Source: Amblyornis subalaris (taxonomy: Eukaryota > Chordata > Aves > Passeriformes > Ptilonorhynchidae). Taken from it: DNA of 64,000 bases. The stretch spans positions 10,239,480 to 10,303,479 of the forward strand of contig JACAXG010000012.1 of NCBI GenBank assembly GCA_018881555.1, given 5' to 3'. Positions within the stretch are counted from its first letter, which is position 1. Every line of letters starts with the position of its first letter. The translations under genes and the position numbers were made by a program. The notes beneath the pieces are model-generated. The model was not told the DNA's origin, did no database searches, and saw only the letters and a program-made list of their open reading frames with translations. Of the stretch, positions 37,992 to 56,700 are shown one piece after another.

Positions 37992-40900
37992 TTAGTCCAC
38001 GTATTTCCCAAGAATGTCACCATCTCTAAACAAGTAGTAGTCCTGCAAAGAAAAGAGAAGTTAGTTCCTGTCACATAAGTTTTTTGTTGTTTTGCAAATA
38101 CTGTCTTGTTCTGAAGTCAGGGTTATCACAGTCATTAAGTGCAAAATCAAAAGCAAGCTAACCAAGAAGTCAACNTGTAGAGGTAGTCTTGAAAAGATTA
38201 TTTTTGTTCAAAAGATACTCTTTGGAGAGCTATTACGTTACTGTTTTTAGCAGTGGGAAGCCTAAGAGCTGTTAGAAAACAATTCTGCAGGCTTCCCCTG
38301 TCAAAAGCAAGGATACCCGCAGTAATTTCTAAGCCTTTTTGGGTTCCCTCTAATATGTGCTTGACATGTGGAACCATTTTGTCCATCCAGCAAAGGTCAG
38401 GTCAGAGATTTCCTTGGTTGCTTTCTTTTATGGAGGGGCAGAAGTAGCAGTAGCACAGCTGCCAGAAGGTGGCTGGATCCAGCTGCTCCCACTTGAATAC
38501 CAACACCTCCATTCTTGAATGGTGCTAATGCTATGAAGTAACTACAGCATTTACCACTGGCAGTATGGCCTTTAGGGAAGCAGCCTAATTTGCACTCACA
38601 AAGGTGGGAAACCTACCTTATCTTCTAGTACAATCTTAGTACCACCATATTCTGGGAGCAAAACTTTTTCACCAACTTTTACACTCACTGGCTGAATCTC
38701 ACCATTCTGAAAAAAAAAGAAAAAAAAAATCCTTAGTTTTCCACATTGTAGACAGCTGTAATAGAATTCCTCCTAACTACAATGATCCATCCACATATAG
38801 AAACATTCAGGAAGTAACAACAACTCTGCATTTAGTTTTGACTAACTATAACTGTGAGGTCTTTGCTTGACACACTGAACAGGACTTAAAGAATCATGAA
38901 ACCTTCTTGTGAAACCAAGGGACAAAGTCCATTTCTATATTCTATAGCCAAGGCTAATTTCTCCACATGCCAGTTAAAAAAGTACCTTCCCATCTTTGTA
39001 ATTTTGATCAACTTGTCAGTGTTGCCATCAAATCAGATGTTTAGAAATACCCGATAAAGTTTAATTAAATTTTTGTACTATACATAAAACATGAACACAT
39101 TAGTCAAATATTACCCCACTTTCACAATATAAAGCTTTAAAAATCAGACACTGCACAAACCAGCATGGGATGTATGGAGGGACTTATGGTAAAGAAACGT
39201 CAAGGCAATGTGTCCAAGCTGAAATTCAACCTGTTTTCCAGTGTTGCTACTGACTGAACACTGCTCTGGTGGGGAAAAAGCCCTTCTGATGCTGAAGCCC
39301 ACAGCCACCGGCATTTTTGTGAACTCCCTTCTTTTATGGTTTCCAGATATGTATTCAATGGGCAAAATTAATAGTTATTTGACACTTGTTTCTTTTGATC
39401 CCTCATTTTCTTTAATCCAATAAGCCAAATCCCTATAGACAACAATATTTTGCACAGCACAAGTTAGCCAGTGCCACATTCTGGGATTCCACCCTGCTCA
39501 CAAGTCACAGAAATTTGGGCATGTAATAATTTTAACAAAGAAGACCGTTGTTCCTTCAAGATTTTGGCTGAGAAGTGATGACACAAGATATCACACAAAA
39601 CACAGTCTACATATTTAAAACAAACACACACCACCACCCCCCAAAAAAACACCACCAAACAAGCAAACAAAAAACCCCCACAAAAATCAAAAGGCAAACA
39701 AAAGAAACCCCACTCCAATTTACAAATTATGAAAGGAATGCTGGAATTCAATGTCAGAGCCAGTCAGGACAATTTGAGATTTCTGCCTTTTGAATCTGCA
39801 CTTCTAATCTCAGCCATCACAGTCATCCATTTCTGTGATCTATCACCACATTTGCACTGTAACTACCCCACTCTTAGGGCAATATTCCAGCTACCACCAC
39901 ACCATTACTAGTTCTACCCAAATGCAATGCTTCAGGATAGTTACCTTTCCTCTGGCTCCAGATCCAACTGCTACTACTGTTGCTTGTAGTACCTTCCCTT
40001 GGGATTTTTCTGGTATCATGATTCCTCCTTTGGTTACTGTCTCAGCTGCACATCGCTCAACCAGTACACGATCAAAGAGGGGAAGAAATTTCCTAAATGC
40101 TTTTCCTGCCTATGGAAGTAATTGTACATTGTAACAAGATCACTGTGACAACAAACACGCAATTAAAAAGAGTTTAAAAAACCCCAACACTTAATGATTT
40201 CTCTTTTGAGAGAAATTAATAGTTTAAGTAATCTGCTAGGTACTTACTTAATAGTAGCAAACAAATACCACCTTTGACTGCACCAGAAATTCCTGAAGGC
40301 ACAGGCAGATGCTGGGCAATTCTGTCTGTTGAGCCATAGGAAGATGTACTCCAACTGGGGAATAAACCACCCACAGACGGAGCAGATTCCTCTGTCTGGA
40401 AAGCTCTGCAGGCATTTAACACCAAACCCTCAGTCGCTACAGCTTGGTAAGCATAATTATTGATTATATGAATTGTACTTATACAATTCAGAACCAGATT
40501 TCATGATGATTAAGGACTCCTTGGGACAGCTACATTTGTATTTGTGGTTACAGTAAAGCAGCACAAGTCTAGCCAGGTGCCCCACTGTCAGTCTTTTTCA
40601 GGTGCTTTCAAGCCTTAACCTTTCACATAAAAATGTGAGAATCTGCAAGTCTGAGCCACAGTGCTGTTACTTGTACTGACTTTTACAAACAGATTCAGAC
40701 CTTACAGGAAAGTTTAGGTCAAGGCCCTGAAAACAGGAAGGTAGACACACTTCTAGCTCAACTGCTTTGGTGTCTGCCTCTGCTTAAGCAGAGTCAGGGT
40801 GAGGGTTTTTTGTTGAGTTGTTAGGGTTTTTCCCCTCTCATTTGGTTTAGTGTTTTTTTTTTCTTGCAACTACTTACTGCTACTTGTCTGCATTTCAGAA

Positions 40901-42008
40901 CCAGCAGTCTAATTCCCATATGCCAGATGAATGCAAGCATATGCATTTATCCCAACAAGTGAGGTCAGGAAGAAGGAACTTGCTTTGATTTAGAAGGAAA
41001 GATATGGCAACTTGCCAAGTCACATGGAGATAGTACTCCACTACACAGGTACAGAGCCTGCACTCAGAGAAAGAGCTAGAAGGGCCTGGCATCCCTGTGC
41101 CCTTTGCTGGCGCTCATCAATATCCACACACACTTGAGAAGTGGCAGAAAACAAAGTTACAGGCACAGCACGAAAAAAAGTCAGCACATGAAAGATGCTG
41201 TGTCCCTCTGACCGCTGGCACTACCACAACGATGAAAGATAACAAAGGGAAAAGGCTGCCAATTGCGCCATTTTCATTCTGTGAGGATAACATCTCTGAT
41301 CCTGTTTTTAAAGATATGTTCTATGTTTAACAGAAACAAAGATGCCAGACTTATGACCATGGACATTTTGCACTAAGTTTTAATTGCTCACGTTACTATT
41401 ATCATAAGAATCAAGCATAGCTCCAAGAACAAGGGTACCTCTGTCAAATTCTCCTTCTTCTCTACAAAGAATTTNACAAAACATTTAAGAGGAACGCGCA
41501 AGAACGTGGCATAGAAGGTTTCTATCTCCCCAGAGACACGCCGTGGCCTCTGCGGCCCTGCCCTGCAGAGCTGCTGCCACGAGGCTGCTCCCGTTTCTGC
41601 GGTGGGGAAGAACCTCAAGTTTCTGGGCATCCAAAAGCAGCTCTGCAAACCTCCCGCCACGTCCTGGCCCGCAGCCCCGCGCCTGCCGTGGGAGCTGCTT
41701 TCTGCTCCCCGAACTGCGTGACCTTGCGGCGCTGCCACCACCCGCCCCCGCCTTCCCTCCGTCCCTCCCGCGACCCAGAACTGCCCGCGGGTACGGCACG
41801 GACTGAGCGCACCCGTTCGCGGCGGCGTAGCCGCGGCTGTTCAAGGGCCCCGCCAGCGACCCGCCCGCGGGGACGAGCGGGGAGGCCGCCAGGCCCTGCG
41901 GGGTGACCATCCCCGTGGAGTCGGACACGCTCGGCGGGGCAACCCGGGAGCGGCGCCGATGGAGCGATGGGGAGATGGCGCAGCGGCGGCGGCCCCGGCA
42001 CTCACCAT
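37992..42008 (-). CDS. HSPE1: 10 kDa heat shock protein, mitochondrial (HSP10, chaperonin 10), complete
   Basis: Co-chaperonin that forms a heptameric lid on HSP60 in the mitochondrial matrix and works with it in ATP-driven protein folding. Coding exons in transcription order are 42008-42006 (ATG only), 40109-39945, 38706-38617 and 38042-37992, all with GT/AG borders, giving 102 residues, the usual length. The protein reads AGKAFRKFLPLFDRVLVER early on. It has the flexible mobile loop around residues 24-35 with the hydrophobic IMI (31-33) that docks on HSP60, then LLPEYGGTK, and ends FRDGDILGKYVD. The start codon is followed directly by GTGAGT, so exon 1 contributes only the initiator methionine. 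The gene is divergent from HSPD1 and shares its promoter. Intron 38707-39944 contains an A/C-rich tract. Confidence 0.97.
39618..39712 (+). repeat. A/C-rich low-complexity tract (G/T-rich on HSPE1 sense strand)
   Basis: Irregular repeats of CACCACC, CCCCCC, AAACAAGC and CCCCCAC types lie in HSPE1 intron 2. On the transcribed HSPE1 sense strand this reads as G/T-rich sequence, similar in kind to the tract in RFTN2. Confidence 0.75.
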
Positions 42009-42077
42009 GATGCTCCCGCGCCGCCCGCACCGAGTGACCGCGCCGCCGCCAGCACACACGTGAGAAAGGTCACGGAG

Positions 42078-42089
42078 TGCGCATGCGCG
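42078..42089. promoter_or_regulatory. HSPE1: NRF1-type site, HSPE1 side
   Basis: TGCGCATGCGCG matches the NRF1 consensus YGCGCAYGCGCR. It lies 70 bases upstream of the HSPE1 start codon. NRF1 controls many nuclear genes for mitochondria; binding here is inferred. Confidence 0.7.
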
Positions 42090-42314
42090 ACCATGGCCCC
42101 GCCCCGGGGCGGAGCGGCCTCGACCCCCCCGCCCCGGCCTCGGGCAGCTTTAGAGCCACCGGTTTTTTTCGACTGCCGCGGTCGCGTCCCGGTACTGGGA
42201 GTGGCCGCGCCCCGGCGGCACCGCGGACCCGCCGCAGAGCACCCGCCGCACTCCGGGCCGGGTCCCGCACGGAAGTGAGGTCAGCTCACCTCTGACCCGC
42301 GGCGAGCATGAGCG

Positions 42315-42332
42315 TTCCAGAAGGTTCTGGAA
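42315..42332. promoter_or_regulatory. Heat-shock element, four alternating units
   Basis: TTC at 42315, GAA at 42320, TTC at 42325 and GAA at 42330 follow at exact 5-base spacing. This is a canonical HSF1 trimer-binding array with no mismatch in its core triplets. It lies between HSPE1 (307 bases upstream of its ATG) and the HSPD1 first exon, so it can serve both genes. Further loosely spaced GAA/TTC triplets follow at 42346-42360. Confidence 0.88.
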
Positions 42333-42375
42333 TCAGCCGGCCCCAGAACATGAATGCTTCATGCTAAAGCCAGTG

Positions 42376-42386
42376 GCGCATGCGCA
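42376..42386. promoter_or_regulatory. HSPD1: NRF1-type site, HSPD1 side
   Basis: GCGCATGCGCA contains the self-complementary NRF1 core GCGCATGCGC and lies 44 bases beyond the heat-shock element toward HSPD1. Confidence 0.68.
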
Positions 42387-42399
42387 GGCGCGGCCGGCG

Positions 42400-42594
42400 C
42401 CCCGACGCTGCTGGCAGGTTGTGGGCGGGGGCGGCGGCCATGCTGGTTCCGGGGCCGGGCGGCCGGAGCCGCACATGGGCCGGCGGCGGCGCGGGGGCGG
42501 GGCCGAGGCGGTGAGTGCCGAGCGCCGCCCGCCGCCGCGCCAGACGTGCCCCGCGAGTCCGCTGAGCCGCGGTGTTGCTCCCGCGCTGCCGCAG
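42400..42594 (+). other. HSPD1: Inferred non-coding first exon of HSPD1
   Basis: The HSPD1 start codon lies two bases inside an exon that begins after an acceptor at 43365-43366, so a separate 5' UTR exon must exist upstream. The best donor is GCCGCAG followed by GTGAGC (exon end 42594); a second strong donor GTGAGT begins at 42511. The transcription start cannot be seen, so the left limit is approximate. ATG triplets occur in the tract (for example 42439), so upstream open frames are possible if transcription starts early. Confidence 0.45.
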
Positions 42595-43281
42595 GTGAGC
42601 GGGAACGCGACCGGGCCGCCGCACCCGCTCCGCTCTGCCCGGCCTGGGGAGGGCATAGCGACCTTTCCCCCGCCGCCGCGGTTACGGCGGGGGCTCCGCG
42701 CCGGGAGCGGCTGGGCCCGAGCAGCGGGAGTGGGGGACGGCCCTGATCCGGCCGTTGCGCCCGGGTGGTGGGAGCGGGGCCCGCACCCTCCCGCAGGTGG
42801 TAGTGGCGCGGCGGGCCCGGTGGGGGGCGGGCGGCCGCGGGGGACGGGCGGCGCTGACCTTGCTGCGCGTGTCCTGCTGCAGCGGCCATGTGGCCCCGGG
42901 GTCCGGTGCGGCGTGGGGGGCCCGGCGTGGCGGCCGCGGCCCTATCTCTCTCTTCTCTGCCCTTGATGGTGTAGGGGGGCGCGGGAGCCTCCCCCGAGCT
43001 CCCTTCGGCGCGGCCTCGCTACGGTAGCCGCGGGCGGGCGCGGCCCCCGCGCTGAGCACATGGAGCCGCGGATGCTCCCCGGTGCCCTCGCCGTGTCCTG
43101 CCCCGCTGCCGGGGAAGGCCCGGCGGGAGAAGCTCGGGAGTTGCTGGAAGCCGCGCAGGGAGGAGCTGCTGCCGCGAGGATCGGGGATAGCCAGCCCTGG
43201 TAGTTGTAGTTGCTTGTGTATGTCGATTTCAGCCAGTCGAAAAATTAAAAATTCGTTTTACTTACCTGCTTTACTTCCTGA

Positions 43282-51383
<8,102 letters not shown>

Positions 51384-51608
51384 TTCCTGGGATAGGGATG
51401 CATCATGAGCTGTGCTGTTGAAGAGTGACAGTTCTGACTTTAAAAACTTGAGCTATCAGTGTGAGAGGATGGATAGTGACTGAAGTGAGGCTGGTGTTGA
51501 AAAGAATCACTGTAACCTTCAGTTACCGGATTTCATTTAACACACGTGTAATTGTTTACAGTCATTGTCCATGCCTACAGATAATTTATTTTGTATTTTT
51601 TGAATAAA
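51384..51608 (+). terminator. HSPD1: HSPD1 3' UTR with poly(A) signal
   Basis: The 3' UTR follows the TAA at 51381-51383. AATAAA at 51603-51608, preceded by a T-rich run, is the expected cleavage signal and gives a 3' UTR of about 240 bases. Confidence 0.75.
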
Positions 51609-51629
51609 GACATTTGTACATTCCTGATA

Positions 51630-53774
51630 ACTGGGTGCAAGATCCATCTACCAAGGTCCTGATTTGAACTTAATTAAGGCACTTGATATTCTATTTCAGA
51701 ATTTCTTGGTGCTTGCCAGTACTAGGAAGAACTTGGAAGCCACTGTGCGTGAGACTAGACAATTGTGTACAAAGTAGGCAAATAGAGTTATGTGACCTTT
51801 ATGTAATAAACTGCTAAAAAGTTACAAAATGTATCACCTTCTTCATCTGCACCCAAAGCCATAGTTATGGGAGAGTCTGGACAGCCTGCTGCTGCTTCTA
51901 AGATTTACTAGAAATTAACACTTATGTNTGAAAGAATGACAGAGCATTTCGCTCCGAGAAACATTCCCTTGTCTAGAACGTTTCTCAGAAATGGAAGTGA
52001 CTTTAATTTTGGTAAGAAATATCTAAGCTGAACTGCACTACAGTTCTTTGAAATATTAAACAATGCTCTGAAAACAAGGCACGTGCACTGACTTTATTTT
52101 GCCCTGTCTATGCTGGTTGTTTCACGTGCTGGAACAGGCCCAGTGTACCTTTCACGGTCTATGGGAAGGGAAGAGCCCTGAGGGTATCAAACAGGTAAGT
52201 CTTTGCTAAGAAAGGGTTCTGGGGTTTTTAAACAGTTCTGTTGCTCAGGTGTAGTATGTGGTTACCTCCTCAGCTTGAGCCTTCCATTCTTACTTTCCTC
52301 CTTTCTGGTAAGGGGCTTGAGGATTTAGTAATTTTGCACTAGATGCTGCTTTACCCTTAGAAACTGCTTTGCCACTTCCTATGTTTTTGATCTGATACAG
52401 CCAATACCATTTATGTGTCTTTCCTGCTTTCCAAACTGCAGAACAATGATGTTCCCAAATTTGTGTATGTTTTGTGTCTGATTACCTCAACAATCAAAAC
52501 TGCTTTACAACTTCTCAGTTCTGTAAAACTGACCTTAATCCAGCTGTTGCTTTTCCCAACTTCCTGCCCTTAATAAGAACTACCTTTCACAGATGGGATG
52601 TGTGACATTCTAATTTTAAGTAAAATGGTCTGAAACTGTTTCAGGGCTGTCTTTATTGTGAAACACATCTTTCTGTGTTACTTAATATGCTGTTCTGTAG
52701 TAACTGTATGGATTACAGACACTGCAGAGAAAGGACCAGNTTGAGCACCCGGTTTAAAGCTTCATCTAATTTCAGTAAGGAAATTTGGTAATGTGATGCA
52801 GCATGAAGTCAGGATTTAGAATCTGTTCAAACCTAGTCACTTGGTTTTGTCAGACTGGAAAGAGAATATTTATTTCAGGAATAGAAGTACAACCTCAAAG
52901 AACTAAGGCTTAGTGATCTCTTGTGTGCTTTTTAATGACAGCTGGCCTTGGCTGTGCTCTTGTTCCCGGCTTCCAGGGAGGACAGCACTGGTATGTTGCT
53001 TTCCAAGAGGTAACAGTTTAAGCGTGTACTGTTTGCATTAGAGGAGATGTAAGTACCCAAAGTGCAATGTACATGGCAACGTGGCAAGGGCTGAGTTTAG
53101 CCTGCCAAGCCTACTACAAACTCGGCAGTGCCTGGAGCCCAGACAAATTCACTGGGAACCATTGGCTATAGCTGAGACTGATGCACTCAAATTACAGTAC
53201 TCACTATGCATACCCTCTGTGTTTCATTCCTGTAAACAGGGAGTTTTATAGCAGTCACTGGTCACTTCAGGAGCAGCTGGAGACTCCTGACTTCCTTTGC
53301 CATTCATTTGGATTAAAAGCACCACTAAAGGCTTGCCAAACTCTTCCATTCTCTGGGAAGCCAGGATGTCAGTTGCCCTCTGCTTGGCCAGAGCTGGCTG
53401 AGTTGATGCTGTTAAGTTACATTCCCACTACTCCTGACTTAAACTTGAGTTAATATGTTACAGTGCTGAAAAACCCCCTGAGCTTGGACAAGGCAAGCTT
53501 GAGCCGTGATTACAGGAGCCGCTTGGCACGTTAAACGGCAGCCTGAGATAGCCTGAGTTACAATAGCTGCCAGTTGTCTGTTACTGATAAGGCTTTAAGC
53601 TCCATTGATTGCAGCTTTTGAACGTTCTGTAGACGTCTGGCTGAGCAGGTGTGTTTGGTACAGTATAAAATCACACCCACAGATAAGAAATAGATGCCCC
53701 GAAGGAGGAGCGCGGCACTTTGTACAAATGAAGTGTACAAACAACTTTATAACTGAGGTTGTTACAGTATCCCT
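51630..53774. other. Convergent region of HSPD1 (+) and COQ10B (-)
   Basis: No coding exon is visible. COQ10B's 3' UTR must lie here, reading leftward from 53774. AATAAA on the - strand occurs at 52869-52874, 52662-52667 and 52093-52098; which is used is unknown. The open frame at 53181-53453 has no recognisable similarity. Confidence 0.6.
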
Positions 53775-56700
53775 TTACGTCTGATGAACTTCATGAAGCA
53801 TCAGCTCCCGAGGGATGCTGGTTTCTGGGCCGTGGAGTTTGGATGCTCTTCTTTCAAAGGCAATGACCATCTGCTTTACAACTTCATCAAAAAATAGTGT
53901 AGCAAGTTTTGAGTGTAGAAGCGAACGAAATTCAAAAGAAATCTGTTTAAGAAAATAAAAGATAATTATTTTTCCTGTATCTACTGTTGTAAAACATTGT
54001 TCCAAATAGACAACTGTATTAAAGAATCTCTAGTGGAGGCTGCAGGTAAGTTGTGGGAGAACAGTTAAAACTGAGGAAGAGGTGAGTGTGGCTGTGTAGA
54101 AAAGCCCTATTCCTTGGTCTGAGGACTGTGCCCCTGGGCTTTTCAGAAGCCTGGAAGAATCCTTTCATTGAGTTCTCTGAAGTAATCACGTACATTTACC
54201 TAAACTGTCTTTTATTTAATAAGTGATGCATGACAAAAGAGGTTTGGGATAATAAAAAACTATTGTCAAACAATAACTCTTATTTTGTGCACAGAATTCA
54301 CTAGGGGGACAAAAGTTGCCTGAAGAAAATCCTGCATGGCAAGACAGCAGACTTACAGGTAAGCTGTAGCATACCCAAGAAAGTTAAAAGCAGCTTGAAA
54401 TAGTTATCTGTTAAATGCCAATATTTTAAATTGGTCTTTCCTCACTGGTGGCAGTAGCTATGGTAGGTTCAAACAAGCAGTTTAATTACTAAAACTACAG
54501 ATTTAGTTTGTGTTCCACATTTCCCACCTGAACAGCTCCCGCTCCCAACCTGATGCGGGCAGTCAATGAAATGGATTGGGATTTAAGTATTTTTGTCATT
54601 CCTGAGAAGTCAGCAGACTTAGTGCCAAATGGAGTAAATACAGCTTCTTCCCAATTCCTTAAGAACAGTGCATGTTAACTGCAAAGCAGTAGCACAGAAG
54701 TAATTAAGCAACTTGGCCCATAAGCCAAGTGTAGCTTCATTTACATTTGCTTGACCTCAAGCATTAGTAAAATTAACGTGCCTTTTGCAAGTCTGGAAGG
54801 TGTCATTTCAGGCATGCAGATTTCTGCAGAGCAGGGATAATGAGTTTGGCATCATGTTCAGGAATTATAAATCTTGAGGTATGGTATACATTTATGAAGT
54901 TTGCAGATGGTAAAAATGGTGATGTGCTTCAGTCTATGCAGCAAATCAGAGCTGAAACCAAACTAGGAAAGTTTCGTGCTGTATGTGTAAGACTCCTGTA
55001 ATCAGGCTGGCACAACAGGATAGAGTAACTTGTGGGAACCAGTATAACCATAAACTCAAATAACATTTTCTAAAGTAAACAATCATTCTTGACATCAAAG
55101 TTTTCTCTTGAATATCTGTAATTGCAGGGCCTGTTTTGAGGAGTCTGTTGTGAAATGCGTATCATCCCGGTCTGCACGTGCCCAGAGGCAAGGACTGGCA
55201 GGGGTTAGCTCAGCTGACTGCACTGGCTTCTGCTCCCTCAAAATGAGGTAAGCAGTAAGCTGTGTTGACAGTGTTCCCCTAAGAAAATGAAAATGTCTCT
55301 ATAAAGTTCAGTTTTCATTCCCTTTAACTGAAATTCTTGACCTGAAACGTCAAAATGTGGCTTTGGTTTGGGGAGGTGTGGTGGTGTTTTCTCACAGAGC
55401 CTGTACTTAGATTATAGGGTTTAAATAGTTGTTTAAATCAAGTTTTTTAGCTGATTTATGGCTTGGGTTAAAAGCTAGCTTATGTACTAGTTAGTCGAAG
55501 AAACTGGCACTTATTTGCCTAAAGATATTCAAATAACATGCAAACATCATTAATAAAAGTGGTTCTTTGAGTGCCTGTAGATTAATTTTTATTGTTGAAC
55601 TGTATGAAGTGCAATACAGCAATAAGCTGAAAGTTAATAACCGAAGGAGGCTAATGTGCTAGCTTAAAAATACTCCAAAAGCTTTTTTTTCTGTTTACTG
55701 AAGATAATTTTCAAAGCCAAGTATTCCAGTAGATGGCAGCAGGATTAGATCATCTCTGTGTATTTCTGCAGCCTTTTACAACCCCCAGCTTAGTTATATG
55801 CTCAATGCAACACCTACACCTTTTTATAAAATGCAAGAAAAAAATGTGATGACTGACAACATGGAAAAGCAGTAGCTGAAATGGAAAACAACTTGTCTGG
55901 GAGTGAAATCAGGCTAAATCAGATACAGGATTTAAAGAGCAATAGTTTTGGGATGCAGTGATATCCCATCATAGATTAGAAAGATGGCAAAAATCTATTA
56001 CACTTGTATTAGAGAAGGAAGGAGTAAGGCTTAAAATATCTGAAAGAGCAAAATTGGAAGACAGGAAATTAAACTGACTAAACTGCAGTTCAAACAGGAC
56101 AGATGGCAGAACATCAACTTTCTGGTACCAAGAGCATTTATGTTACATAGTAATTGAAGGAAATAGCAAAGTATATTCAGCATTTCTCCTGTATTTGACT
56201 GTCTAAAACTTCAGTGTGTTTAGAACAGTACAGTGAGAGGTACCTGTCCCTAGACTGTTCCATGATACATGGACACCTCACAGAAGGCTGCTGTCTCTAA
56301 AGGACACTGGAGTGGTTTCCAGCAACCAAGTCTGCAAAATATTTTTTGGACAGTACTGACTAAAGCTAACTTATTTTCTGTGTATATGTGTTTAAAAAAA
56401 TAGTAGAGGCATTTTAAAAAGTGCCCACAGTTGACAATAGCATTCCTATGTGCTACTCCTAGCATGTGGTAGTCTTTATTATCATACTTACTGAAAAATC
56501 CAATGTACACGTCCTTGGATAACCAGGGATACCTGGGCTCAAACGCCACACTGTTTCCAAGTGATTAAATAGTTTTCCATCTGTGCATGATGCCTAAAAT
56601 AAAGTTAAAAAAATCAAGCTACAATTAGACTTTTACAAATGTGACAAACAGGTATTACTGAAGCTTGTGTTTGCAGTTTGTTAAATAGTGACGGTCACAG

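Larger units (their letters stand above)
41540..43200. promoter_or_regulatory. Bidirectional CpG island promoter of HSPE1 and HSPD1
   Basis: A dense CG-rich block spans the HSPE1 start (42008, - strand) and the presumed HSPD1 first exon (ending about 42594, + strand). It holds GC boxes (42096-42114 and 42493-42503), two NRF1-type palindromes and a heat-shock element roughly midway between the two genes. A head-to-head HSP10/HSP60 pair with a shared heat-inducible promoter is established in mammals; the same layout is seen here. Limits are judged by eye. Confidence 0.9.

Noticed and set aside
41485..43059. Many overlapping open frames of 60-200 codons around the HSPE1/HSPD1 promoter.
   Set aside because: Same CpG-island effect, seen in all frames and both strands; no recognisable protein family.
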